Source of the DNA: Sphingosinicellaceae bacterium
Lineage (GTDB): Bacteria; Pseudomonadota; Alphaproteobacteria; Sphingomonadales; Sphingomonadaceae
DNA length: 64,000 nt
NCBI GenBank assembly: GCA_019285715.1
Contig: CP079108.1
Location: 1,131,001 to 1,195,000, forward strand
Direction: 5' to 3'
The notes under the pieces were generated by a model. The model was given only the letters and a program-made list of their open reading frames with translations. It was not told the DNA's origin and searched no databases. Position numbers and translations under genes: made by a program. Shown one piece after another: positions 1 to 8,588 of the stretch; within the stretch, counting starts at the first letter, position 1; the number at the start of each line of letters is the position of its first letter.

Positions 1-132
1 CCGGATTGTCGGATATGCATCGAGGATTCGTAGATTGGCGATCGTCACGACAGCATAAATGACAAGACCGACTAGCCAACCGTCGCTGCGTGCGACGTTG
101 TAGCGGGCGTTGGGCGTGACGATCGGTTTCAT
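1..132 (-). CDS. Membrane protein N-terminus, cut by window edge
   Basis: Forty-four codons are open from an ATG at 132 to the left edge. The protein starts MKPIVTPNARYNV and has a hydrophobic stretch (residues about 19-33, WLVGLVIYAVVTIAN) that reads as a first membrane span. The ATG directly follows a GTG, which could also be the start. The codon use is ordinary for this GC-rich genome and the frame is intact, unlike the decayed sequence just upstream of it. I do not recognise the family; too little is visible. It is inferred to be an inner-membrane protein continuing outside the window. Confidence 0.5.
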   Translation of the reverse strand, partial: MKPIVTPNARYNVARSDGWLVGLVIYAVVTIANLRILDAYPTIR

Positions 133-345
133 CACCAGAATAGGCTTCCGGGGACGCCTTTGAACGGCCGGCGGCCGTCGAGGTAATCCAGTCGCCCTGT
201 AAGTTGCTCGTCGACAGCGCAGGCACCCATGGTACTCGCAGAGAAGGCAACCTGGTCTCGCAGCATCGCCAAGGGTGGCGTCTGGTAAGGCCAAGCTTCA
301 CTCCCGGTGCTCGCCTCCGATTCTTACGTCGGAGTTGCTGCCGAG
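133..345. other. Non-coding / decayed stretch
   Basis: Between the start of the edge membrane gene and the last recognisable piece of the decayed secreted-protein gene I see no intact frame and no RNA gene. It may hold the promoter of the edge gene plus the eroded 3' end of the decayed gene. Confidence 0.4.
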
Positions 346-1320
<975 letters not shown>

Positions 1321-1589
1321 CGAATCTATCACTCAGGCCCCCGATCGCGCCGTCGCATAAACTTCACATTCCTATGGTGGCACTACACCGTAGCTTGCAG
1401 GGCAAGGGGCATCCGATAACAGCGTTTATACAAGGCGGAGTAAACAGCCCAGAAACCGCATCTGTGAAAGTTGCCCGGTTCGCGCGTTTCGAGATGAACC
1501 CAAGGCTGCTTTTTCTAACGAACAATGTGTCGACACGGAATCACGATCAGATAGGGTATCGCGCTGAAGGTCGAAGCTAGGACAGAGCA
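1321..1589. other. Intergenic, no gene seen
   Basis: About 270 bases upstream of the serine hydrolase hold only short overlapping frames with no coding character. It probably carries the hydrolase promoter; no convincing -35/-10 pair is visible. Confidence 0.4.
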
Positions 1590-3584
1590 TTGCGGGCAAC
1601 TCTGGGTACGGTCCCACTTATCCTGTCTGGTGTGCCCGGTTTGACGCAAGCCCAAACGCCCGTGGCGGTCTCAGTCGACGCAGCCGCCGATCGTCCTGAA
1701 ACCACGGTGTCGGGTTCTACGTTCATGGCGCCCGCCGGGTGGGCAATCAAAAAGGCAGCCAAGGCCGTCGATCTCACCGCACCTGAGGGTGACCTTCATA
1801 TCGCCTTGGTCGATGTCGGGCAGGTTTCTGACGCCGCGACCGCGGTCGCTGGCGCGTGGGAGTTGTGGGCTCCGACGCACGCGCGACCGCCCAAGCTGAT
1901 GACGGTGCGGCCCGCTCGCAACGGCTGGGACGAACGACAAGTAGTCGACTACGAGACCAGCCCGAACGAAAAACGCGTCATGCAAGCAGTCGCTTTCCGC
2001 ACCGCAAAGACGTGGACGGTGATAATTCTCGATGGTTCCGAAGGTACCGCCGAGAAGCGGGGCGCGGCCGCCGGCCTGATTTTGCAAAGCCTTCGTCCCG
2101 CCGGCTATTCGCGCGAAAATTTCGCGGGTCGACCCCCTCATCCGATGGACGCGGCGCGCATCGCCGAGCTCAAGGCGTTCGTTGCGCAATCGATGCAGGA
2201 GCTCGGCGTGCCGGGTGCGGCGTTCGCGCTCACGACCCGCGCAAAGACGATCTACGCGACAGGGCTCGGAGTCCGTCAGCTCGGCAAGCCCACCCCGGTC
2301 GATGCAGACAGCGAATTTGCCATCGCCTCTAACACCAAGGGGTTGGCAACGCTGATGATCGCCAAGCTTGTCGATGAAGGCAAGTTGCGTTGGGATGAGC
2401 CGGTCACCGAAGCTTATCCAAGCTTCCGGCTCGGGAGCGCTGCGACGACGAGCAAGGTCCTTATCCGCCATCTCGTCTGTGCCTGCACGGGCCTGCCGCG
2501 CAAGGATATGCAGGTGCTGCTGAACAGCGATCCCAACGCCGCCGCCAAGGATACGTTCGCCCAGCTTGCCGCCACCGAGCCGACCAGCGGCTTTGGTGAG
2601 GTGTTCCAGTATAACAACCTCATGGCGGCGGCGGCCGGCTATATCGGCGGGCATCTCGTCCGCCCTGAAATGCAGCTTGACCAGGCCTTCTACCGATCAA
2701 TCAACGAAAAAGTCTTGAAGCCACTGGGGATGACCGCCACGACCTTCGACTATCCGCGTGCGATGGCAAAGGACTGGGCCGTCCCGCACGCCGATGCCCT
2801 CAGCGGCGATCCCGAACCGATCCTCGGCGCGGGTATGAAGCTGAATTACGCCTTTTCACGCTACGCGGCCGCCGGCGGTGCATGGTCGACGGCGAATGAC
2901 CTCATAAAATACGTCCGATTCGAGCTCAACGAGGGCAAGCTCGACAGCGGTGTCCAATATGTCTCGGCGAGGAACCTGCTCCAGCGCCGCGTTCCGAATG
3001 TGCCGGTCGGCGAGGATCAGACTTACGGCATGGGGCTCGAAAACGACAAGACCTGGGGCGTTACCGTCGTTCATCACGGCGGCAGCCTCGGGGGCTACAA
3101 GACCGACATCATGATGATCCCCGAAGCCGACCTCGGCGCGGTAATCCTGACGAATTCCGACAATGGCCAGATGCTGTTGCGGCCCTTCATGCGGCGGCTG
3201 CTTGAGTTGCTATATGATGGCAGGCCCGAAGCTGCCGGCGACGTTGCGGCGTCCGGCAAGCGGCTCAAGGCGGAGCTTGCCACTGAGCGCGCGCGCGTGT
3301 CGCCTATTCCCGACAAGGTGGAGGTGGCAAAACTGGCCTCGCATTATTCGAGTCCCGATCTGGGCGAACTGACTGTCACGCGCGGCGGTACAGGTGCCAG
3401 CTTTGCCTTCCGCACATTCTCGAGCCCCGTCGGCACCCGCAAGAACGACGATGGGACGACCAGCTTCGTGCTGCTCGATCCGACCTTCCTGTTTTTCCCG
3501 CTGGTGGTCGGTACGGATCAGGGAAAGCCAGCGTTAATCGTTCGCGACAGCCAACATGAGTTCAAATACGTCGCTACAAAATAA
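1590..3584 (+). CDS. Secreted serine hydrolase, beta-lactamase class C family
   Basis: Residues 1-22 form a signal peptide ending LTQAQ, so the enzyme is periplasmic or secreted. Residues 30-170 are a separate N-terminal extension without a recognised fold. The catalytic domain (about 185-550) carries the three class C/DD-peptidase-like motifs: S247-N-T-K250 (SxxK, nucleophile Ser247), Y341-N-N343 (YxN) and an HHGG at 495-498 in place of KTG. The HxG form is usual in esterase-like members (EstB type, Pab87-like peptidases), so hydrolysis of an ester or D-amino peptide is more likely than beta-lactam resistance. A C-terminal beta-rich tail (about 575-664) is typical of this family. The start is a TTG; no good alternative ATG keeps the signal peptide. 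Confidence 0.85.
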   Translation: MRATLGTVPLILSGVPGLTQAQTPVAVSVDAAADRPETTVSGSTFMAPAGWAIKKAAKAVDLTAPEGDLHIALVDVGQVSDAATAVAGAWELWAPTHARPPKLMTVRPARNGWDERQVVDYETSPNEKRVMQAVAFRTAKTWTVIILDGSEGTAEKRGAAAGLILQSLRPAGYSRENFAGRPPHPMDAARIAELKAFVAQSMQELGVPGAAFALTTRAKTIYATGLGVRQLGKPTPVDADSEFAIASNTKGLATLMIAKLVDEGKLRWDEPVTEAYPSFRLGSAATTSKVLIRHLVCACTGLPRKDMQVLLNSDPNAAAKDTFAQLAATEPTSGFGEVFQYNNLMAAAAGYIGGHLVRPEMQLDQAFYRSINEKVLKPLGMTATTFDYPRAMAKDWAVPHADALSGDPEPILGAGMKLNYAFSRYAAAGGAWSTANDLIKYVRFELNEGKLDSGVQYVSARNLLQRRVPNVPVGEDQTYGMGLENDKTWGVTVVHHGGSLGGYKTDIMMIPEADLGAVILTNSDNGQMLLRPFMRRLLELLYDGRPEAAGDVAASGKRLKAELATERARVSPIPDKVEVAKLASHYSSPDLGELTVTRGGTGASFAFRTFSSPVGTRKNDDGTTSFVLLDPTFLFFPLVVGTDQGKPALIVRDSQHEFKYVATK

Positions 3585-3910
3585 GATCACCGGGTCCTCG
3601 AGCTAAACGATGCAGAATGGCGTGATTGAAAGCGTTGTGTTCGGCTTGCGCATGCGCAAGGGAGATAGGCCAAGCGTTCGAAGGCTTGCGGCAATCTCGC
3701 GCCGTGCGTCTGCCTATCGCCTGGATCGAGACCTTCGGCCATGTCTCGGCGATCCAGACGCCCTCACGGTGACTATGGAAATGGCCGCAGCCACGACGAT
3801 CGCGTTCTCGACGGACCCGCTCGCTATTTGCCGCGATCGCTGCGCCGCACATTTGCACGCGGTCTCCAAAATGCCTGTAACCGCGGGCCGATGCTGCTAG
3901 GAGCTTTCGT
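3585..3910. other. Intergenic, doubtful short frames only
   Basis: Short open frames exist on both strands here (3610-3900 plus, 3574-3858 minus), but neither has a ribosome-binding site, a recognisable domain or convincing composition. I treat the stretch as non-coding, possibly containing eroded sequence and the promoter for the histidine kinase. Confidence 0.4.
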
Positions 3911-5794
3911 GTGATCGAAGCCTCACAACAGCGACAGAATGTCGAGGACGCCCGTCTCGCGGCGCTCGAGCGCTATTCGGTCCTCGACACGCCGCGAGAA
4001 CGGGAACTCGATGATATTGTTGCGATCGCCGCGCAAATCTGCGGCGTGCCTACGGCTCTCATCTCGCTGATCGACGACAAGCGGCAATGGTTCAAGGCCG
4101 CACTCGGTCTCGAGCTGGCCGAGACCCCCCGTGAGATCGCGTTCTGCGCTCGCGCTATCGAAGAAGAGACCACCATGGTCATCGAGGATGCGAGCCAGGA
4201 CGATCGCTTCGCCGCTAATCCGCTGGTGACGGGAGACACGCATCTGCGCTTCTATGCCGGCGCACAGCTCCGGACCCCCGACGGCATGAACCTCGGGACG
4301 CTCTGTGTTCTCGACACTGTTCCGCGGGTCCTGACCGCCGATCAGCGGGTTGCGCTGGAGGCGCTCGCTCGCCAGGTGATGACGCATTTCGAACTGCGAC
4401 GCCTGCTCAAGCAGAAGCATCTCGACGAGGCGCGGCATCGCTTGGTCATCGACACGGCGCTCGACTACGCGATCATCACGACCGATCTCAAGGGCGTTAT
4501 CGACAGCTGGAGCGAGGGAGCCGCGCGCATGTTCAACCGCTCCGCGCGTGAGGTTTGCGGGCAGCCAATGGCGATCCTGTTCACGCCAAACGATGTTGCG
4601 GCAGACATTCCGGTGGCGGACCTCGCGGATGCCCTTGAGCAAAGCCGTGTGTTTGATGAACGCTGGCATCCGCGTGCCGACGGCTCATTGTTCTGGGCAC
4701 GCTGCGAACTCATGCCGCTGCGCAATGCCGATCAGCGCGCCCATGGCTTTCTCAAGATCATGCAGGACCGGACAATCCATCGCGCCGCCGAGAAGGACCT
4801 GCGCGAGAGCGAAACCCGCGTCCGGTTGGCGCTCGAGGCGGCCGAACTCGGCGCATGGGAGGCGCATCCGGGAACCGGCGAAGTCTTTGGTGACACGCGG
4901 ACTCGCGAATTGCTGGGACACGCATCGGATGGCGTAATTCCATTCGAGACGTTTCTGGACCGGGTCCATGCAGTGGACCGAGCAGGTCTCGTGGCGTCGG
5001 TCGAAGCAAGCTTCGAATCCGGTGGCCAAGGCAAGCTCGATGCCGAATTCCGCGTTGACTTGCCGGCCGACGAGCCTGTTCGCTGGCTCCGGTCCCGGGC
5101 GCAGGTCATAAAGCGTCCAGGTGAGCGGCACCGACTTGTCGGCACCGTGCGGGATATTTCTGCTGAGAAGGCAGCTGAAGAGCACCGGCAGCTTCTGACC
5201 AACGAATTGCAACACCGAGTCAAGAACACGCTTGGTGTTGTCCAAGGCATCGTCAGTCAATCGCTACGAACTGTCGCAACGCCCGCTGAGGCGCGTGACG
5301 CTATCACCAGCCGGCTGTCGACTCTAGCACACGCGCACGACCTGTTGACGCAGACAAGCTGGACCGCAGCGCCGATCAGCGCAGTAATCGAGGGTGCGGT
5401 GCTGGCGCATTGTTCGGAGGTCGGTCGGGTCGTTATCTCCGGACCCGAGGTCAAGTTGAACGCGCGTGCGGCGTTGGCACTGTCGATGGCACTCCACGAG
5501 CTGTTCACCAACGCTGTCAAATATGGCTCGATGTCGAACGAGACTGGCATCATAAATTTGAGCTGGACGATCGTTGACGGGGAAGGCGGCGAGACATTCG
5601 AACTGCGTTGGCAGGAGCGGGGCGGTCCTTCCGTCGAGCCGCCGACGCGGGCCGGCTTCGGCACGCGTCTCACCGGCAGCAGCCTGGCCGGTGACCTCGG
5701 GGGGAAGGGCGTCGTCGAATATCACCCGGACGGCGTTCGCTGGTCTTTGTCGACAAACCTTATGGCCATCAGCGACACCGGCGCTTCTTTATAG
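3911..5794 (+). CDS. GAF-PAS-PAS HWE-family sensor histidine kinase
   Basis: This is a cytoplasmic sensor kinase of 627 residues with no membrane span. An N-terminal GAF domain (about 25-160) is followed by two PAS domains (about 175-290 and 300-420; the second has the WLRSRAQ/GTVRDIS end typical of PAS-PAC). The kinase core has the HisKA_2/HWE phospho-acceptor NELQHRVKNTL with His435. The ATP-binding domain has HELFTNAVKYG as N-box and GFGTRLTGSSLAGDLGG as G-box, plus the WQERGGP segment of the HWE group. In Alphaproteobacteria this type usually reads light, redox state or general stress and often acts with PhyR-like or single-domain response regulators. None is encoded beside it here, so the partner is elsewhere. 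The start is a GTG. Confidence 0.9.
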   Translation: MIEASQQRQNVEDARLAALERYSVLDTPRERELDDIVAIAAQICGVPTALISLIDDKRQWFKAALGLELAETPREIAFCARAIEEETTMVIEDASQDDRFAANPLVTGDTHLRFYAGAQLRTPDGMNLGTLCVLDTVPRVLTADQRVALEALARQVMTHFELRRLLKQKHLDEARHRLVIDTALDYAIITTDLKGVIDSWSEGAARMFNRSAREVCGQPMAILFTPNDVAADIPVADLADALEQSRVFDERWHPRADGSLFWARCELMPLRNADQRAHGFLKIMQDRTIHRAAEKDLRESETRVRLALEAAELGAWEAHPGTGEVFGDTRTRELLGHASDGVIPFETFLDRVHAVDRAGLVASVEASFESGGQGKLDAEFRVDLPADEPVRWLRSRAQVIKRPGERHRLVGTVRDISAEKAAEEHRQLLTNELQHRVKNTLGVVQGIVSQSLRTVATPAEARDAITSRLSTLAHAHDLLTQTSWTAAPISAVIEGAVLAHCSEVGRVVISGPEVKLNARAALALSMALHELFTNAVKYGSMSNETGIINLSWTIVDGEGGETFELRWQERGGPSVEPPTRAGFGTRLTGSSLAGDLGGKGVVEYHPDGVRWSLSTNLMAISDTGASL

Positions 5795-5820
5795 CCGACC
5801 ACGGAGCGCGGAAGCGCGGA

Positions 5821-6040
5821 ACCTGTTGTTCGCTACTCAACCTGTCGCACACGCTCAACGTCCGTCGCGCCGGGGTGACCACGACCCTCTGCAAACTTGG
5901 CGACGTGGGTCTGGTCTCGGCGCGCCGAGACCAGATCAGTGTCCTTGACTGCGATGGGCTGGAGGCGGTGGCGGCCTAGGCTTGCGGCGTGGCCGAAACC
6001 GAGTGCTGCCGGTTGCTCGGTGCCGATTTCCGTCGTCGCG
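5821..6040 (+). pseudogene. Crp/Fnr-type regulator, C-terminal remnant
   Basis: One frame reads LNLSHTLNVRRAGVTTTLCKL then GLVSARRDQISVLDCDGLEA. This is the helix-turn-helix and wing of the Crp/Fnr family (compare the common form LMLGVRRAGVT...L..L...GLI...RG.I...D...LE). An in-frame TAG at 5977-5979 is followed, still in the same frame, by ACGVAETECCRLLG, which fits the usual C-terminal tail of these regulators. The cyclic-nucleotide-binding domain is missing: upstream is the end of the histidine kinase. It is therefore a 5'-truncated remnant with a nonsense mutation. Confidence 0.65.
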
Positions 6041-6287
6041 CCTACCTAAACGGCGCGAGCGCAGCGACGGACCTCAGATCTGAAGCGAGTGACGGATGAG
6101 CGCCAATCGCCCCGATGAACGAGCCGGCTGGTCTCGATCTCGCAAGTATCGATGGTCGTTATCCAGACTTCGCTATCACATTCTATGATCGGATAACCCA
6201 TCATCTGCTAGACGACGGGCGACCATATAATCGCCTAAGCAGAAAATCACCATGGCACGACGGATAGACCAGTTAGCCAGCCTACAC
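6041..6287. other. Intergenic, no supported gene
   Basis: A 50-codon frame at 6115-6267 (starts MNEPAGLDLAS) is open but lacks a ribosome-binding site and known similarity. Otherwise nothing is visible between the Crp remnant and the 3' end of the cytochrome gene. Confidence 0.35.
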
Positions 6288-6722
6288 CTAGTGTTGGGCT
6301 TTGCACTGAGAAGCGGACCTCAGATAGGCAATGATATGCCAGATGTCCTCGTCTGGAATCGCACCGCCGAAAGCCACCATGCGTGTGCCTTCGACACCGT
6401 GACTGATGGTGTGGAAGATCTGCGCATCGGTCCCACCGTGGATCCAGTCGCAATCGAACAGGGACGGTGCGTCCGAGACCGCCTCGCTAGGCCCCGACGC
6501 GCTGGGATGGTGGCAGTAGGCACCACAAGTGCCTGTGAACAGGGCCTTGCCGCGCGCGATGTCCGCCGGCGATTGCACCGGGGAAACTCCCGGCGTGCTG
6601 ATCCCCGCGGGCGCAGGCGCGGGGTCTGCATGGCCGGTCGTGACGGTCGCTGCGCCGAGCGCGGCTACCGTCAAGATCGCGATGCCAAGCCGACCAAAGT
6701 TATCAAGCATTGCCGAACTCAT
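6288..6722 (-). CDS. Small periplasmic cytochrome c with CxxxCH motif
   Basis: A 144-residue secreted protein with a signal peptide (residues 1-32, cleavage near GHA). The body is a class I cytochrome c fold: IARGKALFTGTCGAYCHH, then a late Met (TRMVAFGG) as probable second heme ligand, and a C-terminal helix DEDIWHIIAYLRS. The heme site is C66-G-A-Y-C70-H71, which has three residues between the cysteines instead of two. The gene lies 33 bases after the PQQ dehydrogenase on the same strand, so it is very likely the electron acceptor of that enzyme in the periplasm (inference from context). An internal ATG at residue 5 is an alternative start with a slightly better upstream GGGATGAG. Confidence 0.85.
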   Translation of the reverse strand: MSSAMLDNFGRLGIAILTVAALGAATVTTGHADPAPAPAGISTPGVSPVQSPADIARGKALFTGTCGAYCHHPSASGPSEAVSDAPSLFDCDWIHGGTDAQIFHTISHGVEGTRMVAFGGAIPDEDIWHIIAYLRSASQCKAQH

Positions 6723-6755
6723 CCCGGAAAGTGCGTCATCGCGGGTACGCGGTGA

Positions 6756-8528
6756 TCAGTTTAGGGCAAACACGAAAAGTTGCCCGCCTTCCGGCAGATT
6801 CGAGCCGGCACCGGCAAAGCCGTCGAGAGCAAAACCGCCTCCCGACGGTATTGCCACATACGGCTTGCCGTCGACTTCATAGACGATCGGCTGGCCACGA
6901 CCGCCGCCGCCCATACGGAACGACCAGAGTTTCTTGCCTGTCGCCTGGTCGAAGGCGAGCGCCTGGCCTTGCTGGTTCGAGGTAAAGAGCACACCACCGG
7001 CGGTCGCGACCACGCCCGCCATCATCGGCTTGGCATCCCGGTAGCGCCATTTGATCTTGCCCGTCTTGACGTCGATCGCGCTTAACAGGCCGTAGGACTT
7101 GCCGGCATTGGCATCGGTGGTGTTGGGCATGCCGCCCATGAACGGAATGCCCTTCACGTAAACCGCGATGCCCTTCTCGAATTGCTGGCATGACTCAATC
7201 GAGGGCGCGTAAACCAGTCCGTTCGCCGGGTCATAGGCACCGGTCCAAGCGCCGTTCATGCCGCCAAGATTGGAGGGGCAAACCCGGGCTGTCGCATTGT
7301 CCTGCGGCGTTGCAGCGGGATCGACGATCGGGCGGCCCCTGCCATCGATGCCCTTTGCCCAGGTCAGTTGTTCAACGTACTGTGTGGCCCGCAGGAATTT
7401 GCCGTTGGCGCGGTCCAGCAGATAAAAATAGCCGTTTCGATTTGCCTGCGCGATCGCCTTGAGCGGCTTGCCGTTGAACACGGTGTCGATCAGGAAAATC
7501 TGGGTGTTGCCGTCATAATCCCAGACATCGTGCGGCGTGAACTGGAAGTGCCACTTCATCTTGCCGGTCTTCGGATCGAGCGCCAGCAGCGAATTCGAAT
7601 ATAGATTGTCGCCCGCTCGCTTGTCACCGTTCCAGTCGGGAGAAGGGTTGCCGACGGTCCAGAGCAGGGTGTCGGTTTCCGGGTCATAGGTTCCCGTGGT
7701 CCAGCTCGGCGCACCGCCCGATTTCCAGGAATCGCCTGCCCAGGTCTCGACGCCCGGCTCACCAGCGGTAGGTACGGTATTGATCCGCCAAACGCGCTTG
7801 CCGGTCTTCAGGTCATAGGCGTCGATGAAGCCGAGGGCGCCAAACTCCCCGCCGGCGACGCCTGAATAGACAAGATTGCCCACGACCAGCGGTGCCGCCG
7901 TGATGGAATATCCGTCCTTGTAATCGGCAACCACCACGTTCCACGCGACCTTGCCGGTGGTACGATCGAACGCGATCAGGTGGCCATCGAGTGTTGCCAT
8001 GAAAACCAGGTCGCCGCCGATCGCAACGCCGCGGTTCCCCGGCCCACAGCATAATCTCAGGTCGCCCGGCAGCTGGACATCGTAGCGCCAGAGAATCTGG
8101 CCCGTCCTCGCGTCGAGGGCCATGAGCCGGTTGTAGGAACTGGTGATGTACATGATGCCGCCGTAGACGACTGGCGATGTTTCGAACTGCCCAAGCGTAC
8201 CGGTGGGCGCCGCCCAGGCGACGTGCAGGCCCTTCACCGACGCCGGCGTCAGGCCAGACACCGGACTGTGGCGGAAGTTGCGATAATCGCCGCCATACAG
8301 CAGCCAGTTTTTCCGGTCCGCGCCCTTGGCCAGCTGCGCCGCGGTAACCGGCCCAACTGACGTGCCGACCGGCTTTGCAGCATACCACGCCGTCGGCGGT
8401 GGCGGCAGTTTGACCTCGGCATCGCCGACGCCGGCCGCCGGTGCCCCGGCCCGCGATGCCGTCGCTGAAGCTAGCCCCAGCGCCAATCCTGCGAGGACTC
8501 CAAGCACCCGCTCGTTACGATGAACCAT
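6756..8528 (-). CDS. PQQ-dependent alcohol dehydrogenase, lanthanide-type motif
   Basis: This is a 590-residue periplasmic quinoprotein of the methanol/ethanol dehydrogenase family, with a signal peptide (1-27). It shows the eight-bladed propeller tryptophan-docking repeats (for example ALDARTGQILWRYD, AFDRTTGKVAWN). The vicinal disulfide Cys160-Cys161 sits over PQQ, and the WTVGNPSPDWNGD segment is typical of the active site. In TPHDVWDYDG the catalytic Asp is D337 and a second Asp, D339, lies two residues later. In the family this extra Asp marks lanthanide-dependent enzymes (XoxF, ExaF, PedH), whereas calcium enzymes have Ala, Ser or Thr. It should oxidise a primary alcohol or aldehyde and pass electrons to the cytochrome c encoded next. 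GGGGAG precedes the ATG. The acyl-CoA ligase gene ends 60 bases upstream. Confidence 0.93.
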   Translation of the reverse strand: MVHRNERVLGVLAGLALGLASATASRAGAPAAGVGDAEVKLPPPPTAWYAAKPVGTSVGPVTAAQLAKGADRKNWLLYGGDYRNFRHSPVSGLTPASVKGLHVAWAAPTGTLGQFETSPVVYGGIMYITSSYNRLMALDARTGQILWRYDVQLPGDLRLCCGPGNRGVAIGGDLVFMATLDGHLIAFDRTTGKVAWNVVVADYKDGYSITAAPLVVGNLVYSGVAGGEFGALGFIDAYDLKTGKRVWRINTVPTAGEPGVETWAGDSWKSGGAPSWTTGTYDPETDTLLWTVGNPSPDWNGDKRAGDNLYSNSLLALDPKTGKMKWHFQFTPHDVWDYDGNTQIFLIDTVFNGKPLKAIAQANRNGYFYLLDRANGKFLRATQYVEQLTWAKGIDGRGRPIVDPAATPQDNATARVCPSNLGGMNGAWTGAYDPANGLVYAPSIESCQQFEKGIAVYVKGIPFMGGMPNTTDANAGKSYGLLSAIDVKTGKIKWRYRDAKPMMAGVVATAGGVLFTSNQQGQALAFDQATGKKLWSFRMGGGGRGQPIVYEVDGKPYVAIPSGGGFALDGFAGAGSNLPEGGQLFVFALN

Positions 8529-8588
8529 GTTTCGCTCCCCAGCCGTCCCGCGCTTTTGTTGTTTTCGACAGTGCCGGCCACGCCGTCG

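Noticed and set aside
1671-2654. A 327-codon open frame on the minus strand
   Set aside because: It is antisense to the serine hydrolase with its intact SxxK, YxN and HxG motifs.
3610-3900. A possible small gene before the histidine kinase
   Set aside because: An equally long frame exists on the other strand; neither shows a domain, start signal or coding-like composition.
6115-6267. A 50-codon frame beginning MNEPAGLDLAS
   Set aside because: There is no ribosome-binding site, no known similarity and it lies in decayed sequence; it may be chance.
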